Shown: in pieces, positions 1 through 10,880 of the stretch
How the letters are laid out: every line of letters starts with the position of its first letter
Numbering within the stretch: position 1 is the stretch's first letter
Assembly: GCA_029168955.1 (NCBI GenBank)
Contig: JAPDOI010001828.1
Location: forward strand, 72,362-136,361
Reading direction: 5' to 3'
DNA: 64,000 bases
Source: Aplectana chamaeleonis
Lineage: Eukaryota; Nematoda; Chromadorea; Rhabditida; Cosmocercidae
Position numbers and translations under genes: made by a program
Notes under the pieces: model-generated
What the model was told of the DNA's origin: nothing
Database searches by the model: none
Seen by the model: only the letters and a program-made list of their open reading frames with translations

Positions 1-20
1 AATCATGTCATTACGTTGTA

Positions 21-224
21 GTGTTGTCGTTATCGGGGCGAAATTCCAATTCACGCTAGCGGACTACCGCTGTTAATCACTCAACACGATGATAATCGTG
101 CTGGAACTGCTTGGTCCCGTCACGATTAATCTTTGTCCAAGCACGACTATCATGGTGTTGCGAGATGCGAAAGCTGTAGTGCCCGCAAGTGCGGACCGGA
201 ATTTCGCTCCTATAACGACAGTAC
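21..224. mobile_element. MITE-like foldback element, family A copy 1
   Basis: The two ends are inverted copies: TGTCGTTAT with GCGAAATTCC on the left and GGAATTTCGCTCC with ATAACGACA on the right. The centre also pairs, with the ACGATGATAATCGTGCT segment opposite AGCACGACTATCATGGTG. There is no coding capacity. Related copies lie at 21299-21495, 21880-22012 and 41527-41626. This is a small non-autonomous DNA element by structure; the superfamily cannot be assigned from the sequence. Confidence 0.7.
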
Positions 225-969
225 ATATGAGTTACATACTTGGATAGAGATGATCCAGATGAATCTTATATTGACGGGCATATGTTACAAATATATTTTC
301 TTCGCCTCTTATGTTACAAGTATCATGTTCTCAGCAGTTGAAAATATATTACATGTAAAATATCCTAGGGATTGCATCGTCTGAGTCTCTCAAGGAAGAA
401 GCCGCGCTCGCTCAGCAATTGGGCGCAAAATCATCCGATCAATAGTCATCGACGCGCGCGATTTCTCCCGCAAGCAGGGTCGCGGGAAATCTAGAGATTG
501 ACGATATGTTACTTGCTACATTTGATGTGCTAGAGTGGGGCGGATAGGGCGCATGTAAACATATCCACTGCTTCGAAGTGAAATTTATTTCCATTAATCG
601 CGTGCGTCTGCGCGCGCATGCTGCGTCCCCTTCCCACCACAATTTCTCGTTGTCTCTACCCTCGCTTCGCAGAAGCTCGCTCCGAACCAGAGGGTACTTC
701 AGTTGAGTTGTACAAGTTATTTAAATTGACCGATATATGTTACAAGTATATTGTCTTCGACCATTTATACTATATCCAACATATTTTCATTTTTTCTGAG
801 TAGGCCATCATAAATGATTAAAGAGATTGGAACCCGCCATGCGAGCTACTGCAACTCATTTTGAACCAAAAGGCCCAGGGCAATGATAAGAAAAAACTCC
901 TCGTCTTGGTTGATTTCAGGAAAATGGTTGCGAGGTATACACATGTAGTCAAACATAGAACTTGTAGTG
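225..969. other. Non-coding stretch with a short repeated AT-rich motif
   Basis: No gene recognised. A motif around ATATGTTACAAGTATATT occurs near 277-350 and again near 733-800, so part of this stretch is a diverged local duplication. A short hairpin (GATTTCTCCCGC opposite GCGGGAAATC) lies near 460-490. Confidence 0.4.
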
Positions 970-1246
970 CTGTGCTTCTCTGGGCCGAATTCCGGTCCGC
1001 AATTGCGTCTCGACACGCTTTGCGGCCGCACGATCCCAGGTCGGAAGAGTTTCCAGAGCCGCAGCCGCCGCTCTGTTGACTTTAGGTGGGTTTTGGAATC
1101 TGCAAGCTAGAGAAATTGCAGAAAACTGCATAAAAAAGCCACATCGAGTCGGTTTAGGCGCTGTAAACTTGACTGACTCGAGCGCTTGCGGCCGCAAAGC
1201 GCGTCGAGACGCGATTGCGGACCGGAATTCGGCCCAGCGAAACACC
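970..1246. mobile_element. Foldback element with GC-rich ~60-bp arms
   Basis: The left arm at about 970-1032 contains GGGCCGAATTCCGGTCCGCA and ends in TTTGCGGCCGCA. The right arm at about 1185-1246 is its inverted copy, with TGCGGACCGGAATTCGGCCC. Arms of about 60 bp differ at only a few positions and enclose about 150 bp. The motif GGTCCGCAATTGCG is shared with family A, so the two may be related. No protein is encoded. Confidence 0.7.
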
Positions 1247-2640
1247 GTATTGAGTTCTTGAAGCGGTTTCCAAGATAACTTTCCCCGACCCCGGTTCAGC
1301 CTACAGTGACCGATTAACACGGAAGAGAATCAAACGAACTATGCCACCCATATTGCCAACATTTGGAACTCCTAGATCCGACAGCATCGAATAATAGTTG
1401 TTAGGCGACAGAGTGGTAAAAACCCTTAGCGCCACACACAAAGATTTAAGATTATAACAATCTCGGTTTATGCTCCAAGAACTGAATCCTACGAGAGTCA
1501 GTCGTGATACCAAAATTCATCGAGAGTCGCGAATGGACGAAAAATAGCTCGTTCCATTACATTTAGCGTGCATCCGGAACATGGGAGAAGAAATATTATA
1601 GCTCTCGAAACGAGGCTCGCGAGTCCCAACCCAATTCTGATCAGGATATCTGTGAAAGTACTGTTCTGATGCCATCAAGGCTTGGTTTACTACTGCTCAC
1701 TATGTGTTCATTAGCCTGGCGAAGTCCAGTTGATTCACCGTCTTCTATTTTCCCTCTTTCCTGTGTGCGCCCTTTCCTATTTTCCACATCGGTATTTCCA
1801 CTTTAATTCTATGGTCATTTTATTTCTCCTCTCATCCCATGTCATCCTTGTTCTTCTTAACATCCCTTTCAGCACTCTCCTTCCCGGTCGTTCTTTCCTT
1901 TCTTGCTTCTCTACATCTTTTTTTTCCTTGCTTTGGGCATTCATTCTTACCCGTTTCATGAACGACGGACGTCAATTTGTTATTCCATACCTCCTTCCAA
2001 AAGCATCTAACTGTTGTTGTCGAACGAGTCCCTATTTGGCTAGTTGTGTCGTGTGTTGGGTAGTAAGTATGTAACAAACGCACACGCTAGAGTAACTCGG
2101 TGTAAAGAATCTTGGTGGCCGTAGTGAAAAAAATTAGCGAAAACTCAATGAAAGCATATTTGAAACATTGTTCATATAGAGAAACCAGGATACGTCAACT
2201 TCAAGATTACAAGTGAGTACAGAGATAAAGAATGATTCTTGGATGTGAGGCACAAGAGGGTAGATCTTTAGCTTAGAAAATGAGAGTTGCGTTTCAGGTA
2301 AAGCCTTTGCACCTACTATTATGTAGTTTCAACAAATATTGTAGCCATCATGTGTTATCACAATGTGCATGCATAAATAGTAACATCTGTGAGCCAAAAT
2401 GACAATGGTGGTAGAAGACGTTTGAATGGCTCGCTACTCTACCCTTTCGCGGCACGCAGTTGGTCGAAAACATCTTTGGTTGCATCGATCTTTAAACTAA
2501 TCTCCATCTACTCTCACCCGAGCGGCTTAGCTGAGAGAGCTCGGACTACTACACGTTCCCCCTACATTTGGTTTCGAGAATGGGCTTTACTGGTAGCTTA
2601 TGGCTGTTTGTGGCGGGACATTAATCCAACCATGTCCACT
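1247..2640. other. No gene seen; pyrimidine-rich tract
   Basis: This stretch has no recognisable coding region. About 1735-1960 is strongly pyrimidine-rich on the plus strand, which produces long open frames of hydrophobic residues on plus and charged residues on minus. These look compositional and match no family I recognise. Confidence 0.4.
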
Positions 2641-2657
2641 ATATATATATATATATA
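2641..2657. repeat. (TA)n microsatellite
   Basis: A short uninterrupted run of alternating T and A. Confidence 0.85.
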
Positions 2658-3869
2658 CTCAGTTTCATTAGCTCCGTGACAGTTGAGCAGTTTATTTACT
2701 CATGTTTTGGCGGTAGTGATGTGTAAACAAGAGCTATCGCCAGCAATGAGTAGGAAGTTGTGGACGGCTAGGAAATTGTGAGAAAATAAAGCGTTGACAT
2801 TCGCTTACTTCATTCTGAGGGCCGAAACGTGTTCTATATTGGTTTGAAAAAATGTAAATGAGAAGTACCTGCAGCGAATGAGTTAGAACAAGCAGTTATG
2901 GCTGAGTGCTGCATTCAAATCCACTCGCCGTTTAACAAGAAAGCATTTAAACGAGAGGGCGAGATAGATTTTGTTATGCAGAATGATGAATGACTGCGCG
3001 ACGGCAGCAACCTTGAATATGTGCGTGTTTTTCTTATAAGCCTCAATGCTTCCCACCACGTAGAATGTTGACCGACTATTTAACCGAATACTTATTTCCT
3101 TTGTCATCAAAAAAATCGGATGATCGACCACTTATGCCCATACTCGGAATACGATTATAAGTTCATTCTCACCCGAATGAAAAGGTACATATTCTGAGGA
3201 GTATTAGTGTGCTCTGCGAGCTTGAGCGACACACTGGAATATTTTATGGGGAAATACAAATCATTGCGATTCAGCACTTTGCGTAGCTTTTGGTGGTTAG
3301 TAATGCATTTTCCAGTCAAGGGTCAGTTGCGATTCGGGGGATTCCACCTGGAATTTTCGCTCTATTCTCTTTTCAGACTACTGCCGCCGCTACAGATGCC
3401 GCTTATTTTCATCAGAAAACTGCGGAAACTCGGCGTGGTGTTTGTCGGGTTTTCTTTCCATTTCCGAAAATGTACCTATCCTTTTGAAGTCAAACATTTT
3501 AGAAGGGAAGATCCACTTTCGGAAATGGAAGGAATGAGCAATATTTCTTGGTAGTGTAGAAAAGGAGCGAAAAGTGGCGCCTTACTCCTTTTCTAGCCTC
3601 TGTATACCCTGGACAATTGTACACTTTCAACACCCTTTGTGGAATAACTTTTATTCATAAAAGACAAGAATATTTTGTTCTTTCATCACGGTTGGTGAGG
3701 AGAAAGAGGAAGAGAGAAGTGATTCGATGACGACGGCTTACGGAAGACCGATTTTGGATGGAGCGGCAGCTGACGTTGGACGGCGGCTGGACAGAGACGA
3801 CGAACGGCTCCTCAGCGGTGACAGATGGGGAGCTCAGTCGGCGACGGGTGGCTGCTCGAACTGACGGCT
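2658..3869. other. No gene seen
   Basis: No coding region is recognised. A small hairpin with 10-bp arms (AGAAAAGGAG opposite CTCCTTTTCT) sits at about 3559-3595. Confidence 0.4.
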
Positions 3870-4250
3870 GCTCGACCGACGATGATTTTGCTCGATCGAC
3901 CACGGCTGACGACTGCTCGAATGTTGACGGCTGTTCACTGCTCGATTGTCGGCGACTGTTGACTGCTCGAATGTCGGCGACTGTTTACTGCTCGAATGTC
4001 GACGGCTGTTGTCTGCTCGAATGTCGACGGCTGCTGACTGCTCGATTGTCGGCGACTGTTGACTGCTGGAATGTCGACGGCTGTTGACTGCTCGAATGTC
4101 GACGGCTGTTGACTGCTCGAATGTCGACGGCTGTTGACTGCCCAAATGTCGGCGACTGCTGGCTGCTAGAATGTCGACGGCTCGAAGGTCCGCGACTGTT
4201 GATGGCTCGAATGTTGGCGGCCAATGACTGCTCGAACATCGACTGCTGAC
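3870..4250. repeat. 25-bp minisatellite
   Basis: Tandem units built on GACTGCTCGAATGTCGACGG plus CTGTT (25 bp) repeat with point changes and a few indels. The cleanest units are at about 4082-4140. The period is not a multiple of 3, so the long open frames across it, especially on the minus strand, rotate through phases and are not good gene evidence. Confidence 0.8.
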
Positions 4251-4710
4251 GGCTTGGCGACGACATGTGGGCTGATCCGTTGAGTCGCACAGGACAGGAA
4301 TAGATGAAGACGATCAGACGATGGAAGACGAGGCCGATCTCCAAGCTAGGGGACCGGCCAGCAGAATGACGAGCAGAAGATGAACCAAGGACGAACCTCG
4401 GTAGCAATTTCTGTCTGCTTTTATATCGTTTGAGGACGCGTTCTCTTCTCCGGCCTTGTAGTCTCTTACTGATATATCCGTTCGTTTTTTCTTCTCCTGA
4501 CATTCTGTATTGCTTTTTTCATTGAAGTTGACACCGTTGCCCTTTCGCAGTTTTGATCGGCGTCTCACTTCCTTCACCGGCTTCAATATGACCTTTCGAC
4601 GTCGTTCCTTTGCACTTCATCTCTACAGCAGAGTTTCCGGCTCACGTGTCTGGTGAGCTGAGATAGGTGCTCGCATTGCAAGGCACGGGGAAAAAGAAGA
4701 AGAAAGATAA
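4251..4710. other. No gene seen upstream of the gypsy-type pol frame
   Basis: No gag-like CCHC knuckle and no aspartic protease motif (DTG or DSG with a hydrophobic flank) is evident here. The 5' part of the adjacent retroelement therefore seems missing, and I could not identify a 5' LTR. Confidence 0.4.
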
Positions 4711-4815
4711 AGGCAAACCGATGGAAGGATCGCAAGAAGCAGCTACAGTGGCGAAGAGAGTCCAGGTGATACAAAACTTCTGTCGATACATTGTCCAGGA
4801 GAACACCATCAGAAA

Positions 4816-6426
4816 GTGGTGTGGTCAACTTGCGAAATCGTCCCAGACGTCGTTTGCGGTCGCACGACTGGCACGATCGAGGTCCCAATCACTAATTCCC
4901 TTGCAGAGCCAGGGATCTTCAAGGAAGGCGAAGCAGTGGGGTTATGTGAGCCCACAACTATTGTGGAGAAGAGGCCGCTTCATCATAGGGACAACATGTT
5001 AGAACGGACTGCAGCAGAGGAACAGATTCGACTTGACACGCTACTGAAATTCCCATTCGAAAACAAGAGAACAAGGAAGGACGACGGGCAATTGGTCGCG
5101 CTCGTGGAGGAGTACTCCGATGTCTCCGCTGTAACGGAGCAGGAGCTCACTCAAACAAGTTTAGTGGAACATTCGATCGAAACCGGAGACGCAGCATCTA
5201 TTCGGCAGAAAGCACGGCATATCCCACTTGCAACGAAAGTCGAGTTGCGACGCACACTGGAAGACCTACAGGAGCGCAACATAATCGAACCAAGCAAGGG
5301 TAGCTGGGCATCGCCGATAGTCTTGGTGCAGAGGAAGGACGGCAGTTTGAAGTTATGCGTAGATTACCGAAAGGTTAACCAGGTCACGAAGGTGGACAGC
5401 TACCCACTGCCCACCATTGACTCTATCCTTCAAAGCTTAGCCGGAAAACGATGTTTTCCAACACTAGATCTATCGTCAGGATATTGGCAGATTGCCCTAT
5501 CTAAGGAAACAAAAGAGAAGTCCGCCTTCACTACAACGGAGGGACTATATCAATTTCGAGTGTTGCCATTCGGATTAGCATCATCGCCTGTGCTAAGAAA
5601 GGTTTTGCTGGCTCTACGCAAAAGAGGACTCAGACTTATTCCTAAAAAGTGTGTTCTGGCGGAGGAACGAGTAGAGTTTCTGGGTCACGTAATCGACTTC
5701 GAAGGCCAGCACATGAACCCTGCTAAGGTCGAAGCGATAGTGAATTATCCGCTTCCACAGTCGCGTTCAAACCTCCGCACATTTCTTGGGATGTGTTCCT
5801 ATGATAGGAAATTTGTCTTAGGGTTTTCAAAGGTGGCTGCACCGTTACACGAGATGACCTCTGAAAAAATGGAGTTCGAGTGGAACTTCACCAGGAAGAC
5901 ATGTTTTGAGCAGCTGAAGACTATCATCACGAGAGCTCCTGTTCTCGCCCAACCAGACATCGAAGGAGCTAGAAGTGGCCGGAAGCCTTTCAAAATTCAT
6001 ACCGATGCAAGCTACGAAGGACTGGGGGCAGTCCTCAGCCAGGAGGGGGACGATAGTCTGCTTCACCCAGCGTTCTTCGTGTCAAAAGGTTTGACAAGCT
6101 GTGAAAGGAATTATCATGTGACTGATTTAGAGGCTCTTGCAGTGGTATTCGCTCTCAGGAAGTTTCACATGTTTGTCTACGGGCTTCCTGTAGAAGTGTT
6201 CACCGACCACCAGCCACTTACTGCTCTCTTCACGAGAACCAACGTTTCCTCAAGAGTCCTTCGATGGGCACTGAAGCTTCAGCAATATAATTTGAAGATC
6301 GTGTATCTGAAAGGAGCCGCTAATCGAGTTGCAGACGCGCTCAGCCGTGGAGCAGTTCCGCTTCAAGATGAAGTAAATGGTGAACCGATACCAAACGAGA
6401 TCATCGTCGCGGCGGTTACATATTAA
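4816..6426 (+). pseudogene. Ty3/gypsy-type reverse transcriptase-RNase H fragment lacking YxDD
   Basis: This pol fragment runs 536 codons from a GTG; the frame is open from 4711 and has no convincing ATG start. Reverse transcriptase motifs are visible: CVDYRKVN (about residue 181), LDLSSGYWQI with the motif A aspartate near residue 218, and LPFGLASSP (about 249-258). The next residues already belong to the region that normally follows the active site (RKRGLRLIPKKC, then EFLGHVI). The YxDD motif and roughly 50-60 residues are therefore missing, with the junction near 5589. The deletion keeps frame. RNase H is present with candidate acidic residues D397 (HTDAS), E439 (TDLEAL), D464 (FTDHQPL) and D507 (VADALSR). 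The frame ends at TAA 6424. It cannot polymerise DNA as it stands. Confidence 0.85.
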
Positions 6427-7371
6427 CCTGAGTGGACGGAAGAGCTCCGACAAGACGAGGTTTTCGGTGCGATTATCACCGGAATTGAGCAAGGAAGCTT
6501 GGACACGGAGATTGCCCTGCCTGGGCTGAATAAAAAGTTGAAGATCGCCGACTTCGTGCTAGACCAAGGCTTTCTCGTACTGATGGAGAATCACAGGTCC
6601 CGAAAGGTGGTCCCACCATCAAAGCGGAAACAGGTGTTCAACGAGGCACATTCAGGACGGCTAGCAGGGCATTACGGTCCTGAAAAGGTGATAAAACAAC
6701 TCGAAAAGAGACTGTTCTGGGAATCGATGGCTCAAGACGTGAATAAGTGGTCAAAAGAGTGTCGTGATTGCTTTTGTCACAACAAGCAACATGACATGAC
6801 TCCACCGCTCAAGCCCATATCGACATTCACCCCGTTCGAACTGGTAGGGCTGGATATACTGGAAGTAGGAAGCACAACGGAAGGAAACAGATACATTTTG
6901 AGTGTAGTGGATCATTTCACAAAATTCGGAGGTGCTTACGCAATTCCGTTAAAGAACGCGGAGCTCGTTGCTCGGGTGTTTTTCGAGAGATGGATTGCCG
7001 AAGGTTGTCGGCAACCGAAGTGTATACTCACTGATCAAGGCGGGGAGTTCGAGAATAAGTTGATGACCGAGTTACGGAAACTCATGGGAATTGAACACGT
7101 CATGACCAAGGGTCACAACCCTCGAGAGAACGGAGTAACTGAAAGATTCAACCAAACGGTACTCCAGCTACTGAGGAATAAAATTACTGTGCTCTCCGAC
7201 TGGGACAAGATTCTCCCGTTCTGTATGTTCGCATACAACACAACCGTCCATGAATCTACCGGAGAGTCACCATTCTTCCTGTTGCTTGGGTTCGATGCCT
7301 ATGTACCATGGGAATCAGTGCCGCGAACCGATGTGAGTAAATATTCAGTGGATGTTGAGAGCTACGCTTAA
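6427..7371 (+). pseudogene. Ty3/gypsy-type integrase core fragment
   Basis: The frame continues directly from the preceding fragment after the TAA at 6424; the first usable start is at 6499. Counting from 6499, a zinc-binding HHCC module is visible (H51, H58, C88, C91). The catalytic triad follows: D119 in GLDIL, D179 in LTDQGGEF and E215 in NGVTERFN. D179 and E215 are 35 residues apart, the classic DD35E spacing. The core looks intact, but the frame stops at TAA 7369, before the C-terminal region. Family assignment is strong; function is unlikely given the stops. Confidence 0.88.
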
Positions 7372-7959
7372 GAGATAGCTGTAGGCACACAGATTGCCCG
7401 AGAATATGCGCAGGAGGTGAATCGCCGGATGCGCGACAGAATGAAGATCAGTTACGATGATAAGAAGAACGTCTGCCGCAATCCACCCACAGTGGGTGAC
7501 CGAGTGTATATGAAGATACCATCGGAGAAGCAGTCGTCAAACCACCCTAAGCTTACCAACCCTTGAAGAGGACCTTACCGAGTCCTCCAAACTTCGGAGA
7601 ATAGCGCACTAATAACGGAGATAAATTATAATAACGAACCGATTAGAGTGCCGTTCGATGCGCTAAAAACACTACCTAAAGGGATATCGAATTATCCAGT
7701 AAAAACTGTAAAAACTCGTGAGAAGCGGGGCAGGCCTAGGAAGAACCTCCTTTCAGAGATTCGAACATGTCAAAAAGCTCGTTGTTTCAGAACGATAATC
7801 GGTATGGAACATCCGCTGAACTTGCGTCACCGTTGTGATTGCGGACTGTTTGGCCAGCGTGCCCACGTCGCTCTTCCCACTATGAAACAAAAAATGGCAC
7901 GCTCGAAGAAAGTGGCGGACATGTTTGAGCTTGCCAACGTCGCTTCTACCGCCGATTAA
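7372..7959 (+). pseudogene. Integrase C-terminal region with GPY-like motif
   Basis: Reading on in the same frame past TAA 7369 gives a basic region and VGDRVYMKIP. A TGA at 7564 follows, then RGPYRVL, matching the GPY/F module at the end of many gypsy-type integrases. The frame then runs VPFDALKTLPKG, and next a basic KRGRPRK patch that resembles an AT-hook. It ends at 7959. The TGA falls just before RGPY. I infer that this was once continuous with the integrase core. Confidence 0.7.
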
Positions 7960-7986
7960 GAAAGTTGGGGCGATGAAAGAAAAGAG

Positions 7987-9138
7987 TTGGAGCTTCGCAA
8001 ACCGCAGTCGACGTATCTCACTCCCTACGGCCTTGCTGTCGCCATGGAGGCCCATCGGCGCAGATGCGTCGAATATGCTGAAGCCATAGAGGCAGCCAAA
8101 GGTGTACTGTTCGACCACACGGCTCTTTTCAACCTTGCGGTCTCTTACGACGTTGGTGCCTATGTCACGAGCGCCATCGGAATGATGGGGCGTATGAAGC
8201 AGAGTGGCGGTACGAGCGCTTCGACGGTCTTCATCGCTCTCTTGAAATTATTTGCGAGGGTGCACTTTGAGGTGGACTATGCCAAAAACGTAACTATCTG
8301 CACCTACTTGGACTGAGACTTGCTTGCGATTAAGCTGATGGAAATGCCAGTGATGACAACGATAATTCTTGTATGGCCAGACGAAATGCCTAGTGGTATC
8401 TCAATGAGGCGGTTGCTCATCGCGCTGGAACGTCACGTGCAGGTCAACGGCACGCTTATTTTTCTTCCGCACCCAAAAGAGGATTCGAATGCGGCGCAGT
8501 GGAGAGAAATGGGTGAGGTTTGCAGACAGTGGGTCAAGTATGTTACAGACCCCGGAAGGAAGTTCGACGCGCTAGTCGTGGATTACTACAACGATGTTTT
8601 GGATGGAGGATCTTTCGAGAATCCATCCATATCTTTGGGTCTTCAGCCCCGCTTTAAACGTTCTCCGTTCTTCGGGAGCCAAGTGGTGTTCTACCTCGAG
8701 AAGATGAGGATTACAGTCAATGACGTAGTTAAACTGTTGCCATTCGAACCGGCTTCTGAGGAGCTCAAAGAGCAGAGGCAGCGCGAGCAAGCGCTGAAGG
8801 CCAAGCGACGCCGTGACGAGAGAGCACCTAACTTCTGGGTGGTTCAAGATCCGGAGAGAATGCGGCATCGGCAGGCCATCTCGTTCCATAATCCAGCCCC
8901 CGGAAATCGCAGCAATGTCTTTCATGGAATAAATGAAGGAGCGAAGCGCGCTCGGTATGACACCCACCGGTCACCATCTGTTCACGCTCGAGTCGACAGA
9001 GACGAACGTCACGGAAGATGCCTGAAAACGGAAGGACACCGACTCAGTGGAGAGGTTGAGGGCCGCCGGACGCAGAAGCCATGGTGTGGAGAAGAGGGAT
9101 GTCCGGAGAGGAATCTAGTGATCTCATTCGTGATGTGA
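7987..9138 (+). pseudogene. ORF of unknown function downstream of integrase
   Basis: Two open stretches in the same frame (7987-8316 and 8320-9138) are separated only by a TGA at 8314, so they probably formed one frame of about 380 codons. I do not recognise the family. The second part has alternating hydrophobic segments (TIILVWPDEMPSG, GTLIFLPHP, FDALVVDYYNDV) and then a highly charged arginine/glutamate-rich stretch (EELKEQRQREQALKAKRRRD) that may be helical. There is no zinc knuckle, signal peptide or obvious membrane anchor, so neither gag nor env is supported. Position and shared frame suggest it belongs to the retroelement. Confidence 0.5.
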
Positions 9139-10069
9139 GTCGGGACGACTCTCAAGTTAGTGCGGGCATGTTAAGAGTAGTAGTTTAAAATGTATTGTTT
9201 TGCCTTAGTTCTACTATTAGTCTAATGATTTGTAACAGTTTTTTTCCTGTTTTGTAACCCTGTACTCAGGCACCACTTCGATTCGACCGATGGCCGAACC
9301 GCTTTTTTCTGCCGCGTCGGGGCAAACGAGAGACGTTTCGGCAAAGCTCCGCCTTCCCGTTATCCCCGAGAGAAACAGGAGACGTCGGGGGTAGGGGGCG
9401 TACTAATCAATCAACTCGATTGGACCGACAGCGAAACAAAAGTACCGCTTGCATCGATCGATTCCTCGTGCTGTCCATTCATAGATGAAACATGTTTGAT
9501 TTTCGATTTGACTTCTTTCGCTTTCTGCCAATCCATGAGTAACCTTCTGACCCTTTATTACTTAGGAATGCTTATTGGGGGATATATTTTCGAAGTTTGT
9601 GGTCGTTTTTATCTTCAGCAGTAGCTCTCCGGGGTAATCACATTAATCAAGTACATATTGATATCGTTTCAGTGACTTCGGAAATTCGTTTCATAATGAC
9701 GAGAACTCGCTTTAACTTGTAGTTACTTCTTCTCAGTCATGCATGTCCACAGCGTTGTATCAAAATAGAGCTTTTTCGGAAATGGCGACGACATATGTAG
9801 TTTAATTGCTTCTGCCTCAGAAAGGAGCTTTCTTTCGTTTGTACCTTGACTTTGGGTTGTGATCACTATTGTATGCTCACCTTAAAAACGATAATGAACT
9901 AGGCACATAAAGCAGCGGAACTTATTTTCTGGTTATTAACGGTAAGGCCTCTCAGAATGCGATCGTAGTGCGACGCCATCGAGTAGAAACATCTCACAAT
10001 CGGACCGATCTGATCGCGTCGCACAATCAGGTCGCACGACATCCCTACACAGTATACTTAGTATCCGAA
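9139..10069. other. No gene seen; possible 3' flank of the gypsy-type element
   Basis: No coding region is recognised. A GGGGGTAGGGGG purine tract lies near 9388-9400. Near 9955-10040 there are short inverted GCGATCG and GTCGCAC motifs, perhaps an old foldback remnant. Confidence 0.35.
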
Positions 10070-10310
10070 TCACTCCTTTTCGAATATCCGAAATTCGGAT
10101 AATCCGATATCCGAAAATTCGAAAAAAAACCTGAATATCTGAATCGAACCAATATCCGGGAAATTTAAAATCGACATTATCTGAATCGAGCCATTATTCG
10201 AATAGTCAAAAATTTGAATAAAATCGGATACGATTCGGGGAAAATTCCGGATAAAATCGGATAATTTTTGGATAAAATCGGATAAATTCGGATAAAATTG
10301 TGCTCGGCCA
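10070..10310. repeat. Degenerate short repeat of a CGGATA(A) motif
   Basis: Repeated variants of AAAATCGGATAA and of its complement TATCCGAA fill this stretch at irregular 10-20 bp spacing. It is low-complexity and non-coding. Confidence 0.6.
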
Positions 10311-10487
10311 AGCCCATTTTTCCGTACCGCATTCTATTTAGTACATCAATCCAGGGTTTTCCCCCTCGTTCCGAAATCGGAAGAGTCGTTGCGGCGCGGA
10401 AAAATGAGCGTGGTAAAGTGAGATGATCAAGTGGCTAGTTATTCAATGTAGAAGTTTTTTGTATAGTTGCCTTGCATACTTATTACT

Positions 10488-10880
10488 AGCTACTCAGAAG
10501 TTTTTGAACAACTTAACATCCACTATTCCAACAACTTAACGATTGCCTCGTTAAGTTGTCGATAAGGCGTCGGAACGTTGTAGGAAGGCGCCTCTCAACT
10601 TGTTCAAGGGGAGGCCTCAACTTGACCTAAAGTAGGTCTCTAGTTGTTGAAAGCCGGTTTCAGCAACTTGTTGCCTCCTTATCATTAAGTGAAAAACTTC
10701 CTTTCAACTACTTGTCGGTCATCTACTATCAAGTTAAACAGCTCTTTCTGACTTCTTGTTTCGCTCTAATCAACAACTTAAAGACCTCTTTTCAACAAGT
10801 ATTCACCCCCTTTTTACTAGTTAAATACTTCCATCCAACTACTTTTCTCCCATTTATCAACAAGAATACACTATACTAGA
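10488..10880. repeat. Array of AACTT/AAGTT motifs, family B copy 1
   Basis: Many copies of CAACTT or AAGTTGTT occur at 20-50 bp spacing. The left edge, GCTACTCAGAAGTTTTTGAA at about 10489, recurs in inverted orientation at the right edge of a similar array at 18460-18697. This suggests one repeat family inserted in opposite orientations. No coding capacity. Confidence 0.55.

Larger units (their letters stand above)
4711..9138 (+). mobile_element. Decayed Ty3/gypsy-type LTR retrotransposon, 5'-truncated
   Basis: The order reverse transcriptase, RNase H, integrase is the Ty3/gypsy order. All coding pieces lie in plus frame 1, so they are fragments of one ancestral pol frame separated by in-frame stops at 6424 (TAA), 7369 (TAA) and 7564 (TGA), followed by a downstream ORF. 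Gag and protease are absent and the frame is closed upstream by a TAA at 4708. No LTR pair was found by eye. A purine-rich GGGGGTAGGGGG tract near 9388-9400 could be a polypurine tract, but nothing else supports it. The copy is non-autonomous. Confidence 0.8.

Noticed and set aside
1730..2083. Hydrophobic plus-strand protein or basic minus-strand protein
   Set aside because: The pyrimidine-rich composition explains both. No domain or splice-supported gene structure is seen.
3834..4503. Serine/glutamine-rich protein on the minus strand
   Set aside because: It is a translation of the 25-bp minisatellite, with phase rotating between units and no conserved domain.
9388..9400. Polypurine tract marking a 3' LTR
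   Set aside because: No matching LTR pair or TG...CA boundary could be found, so it is only mentioned as a possibility.
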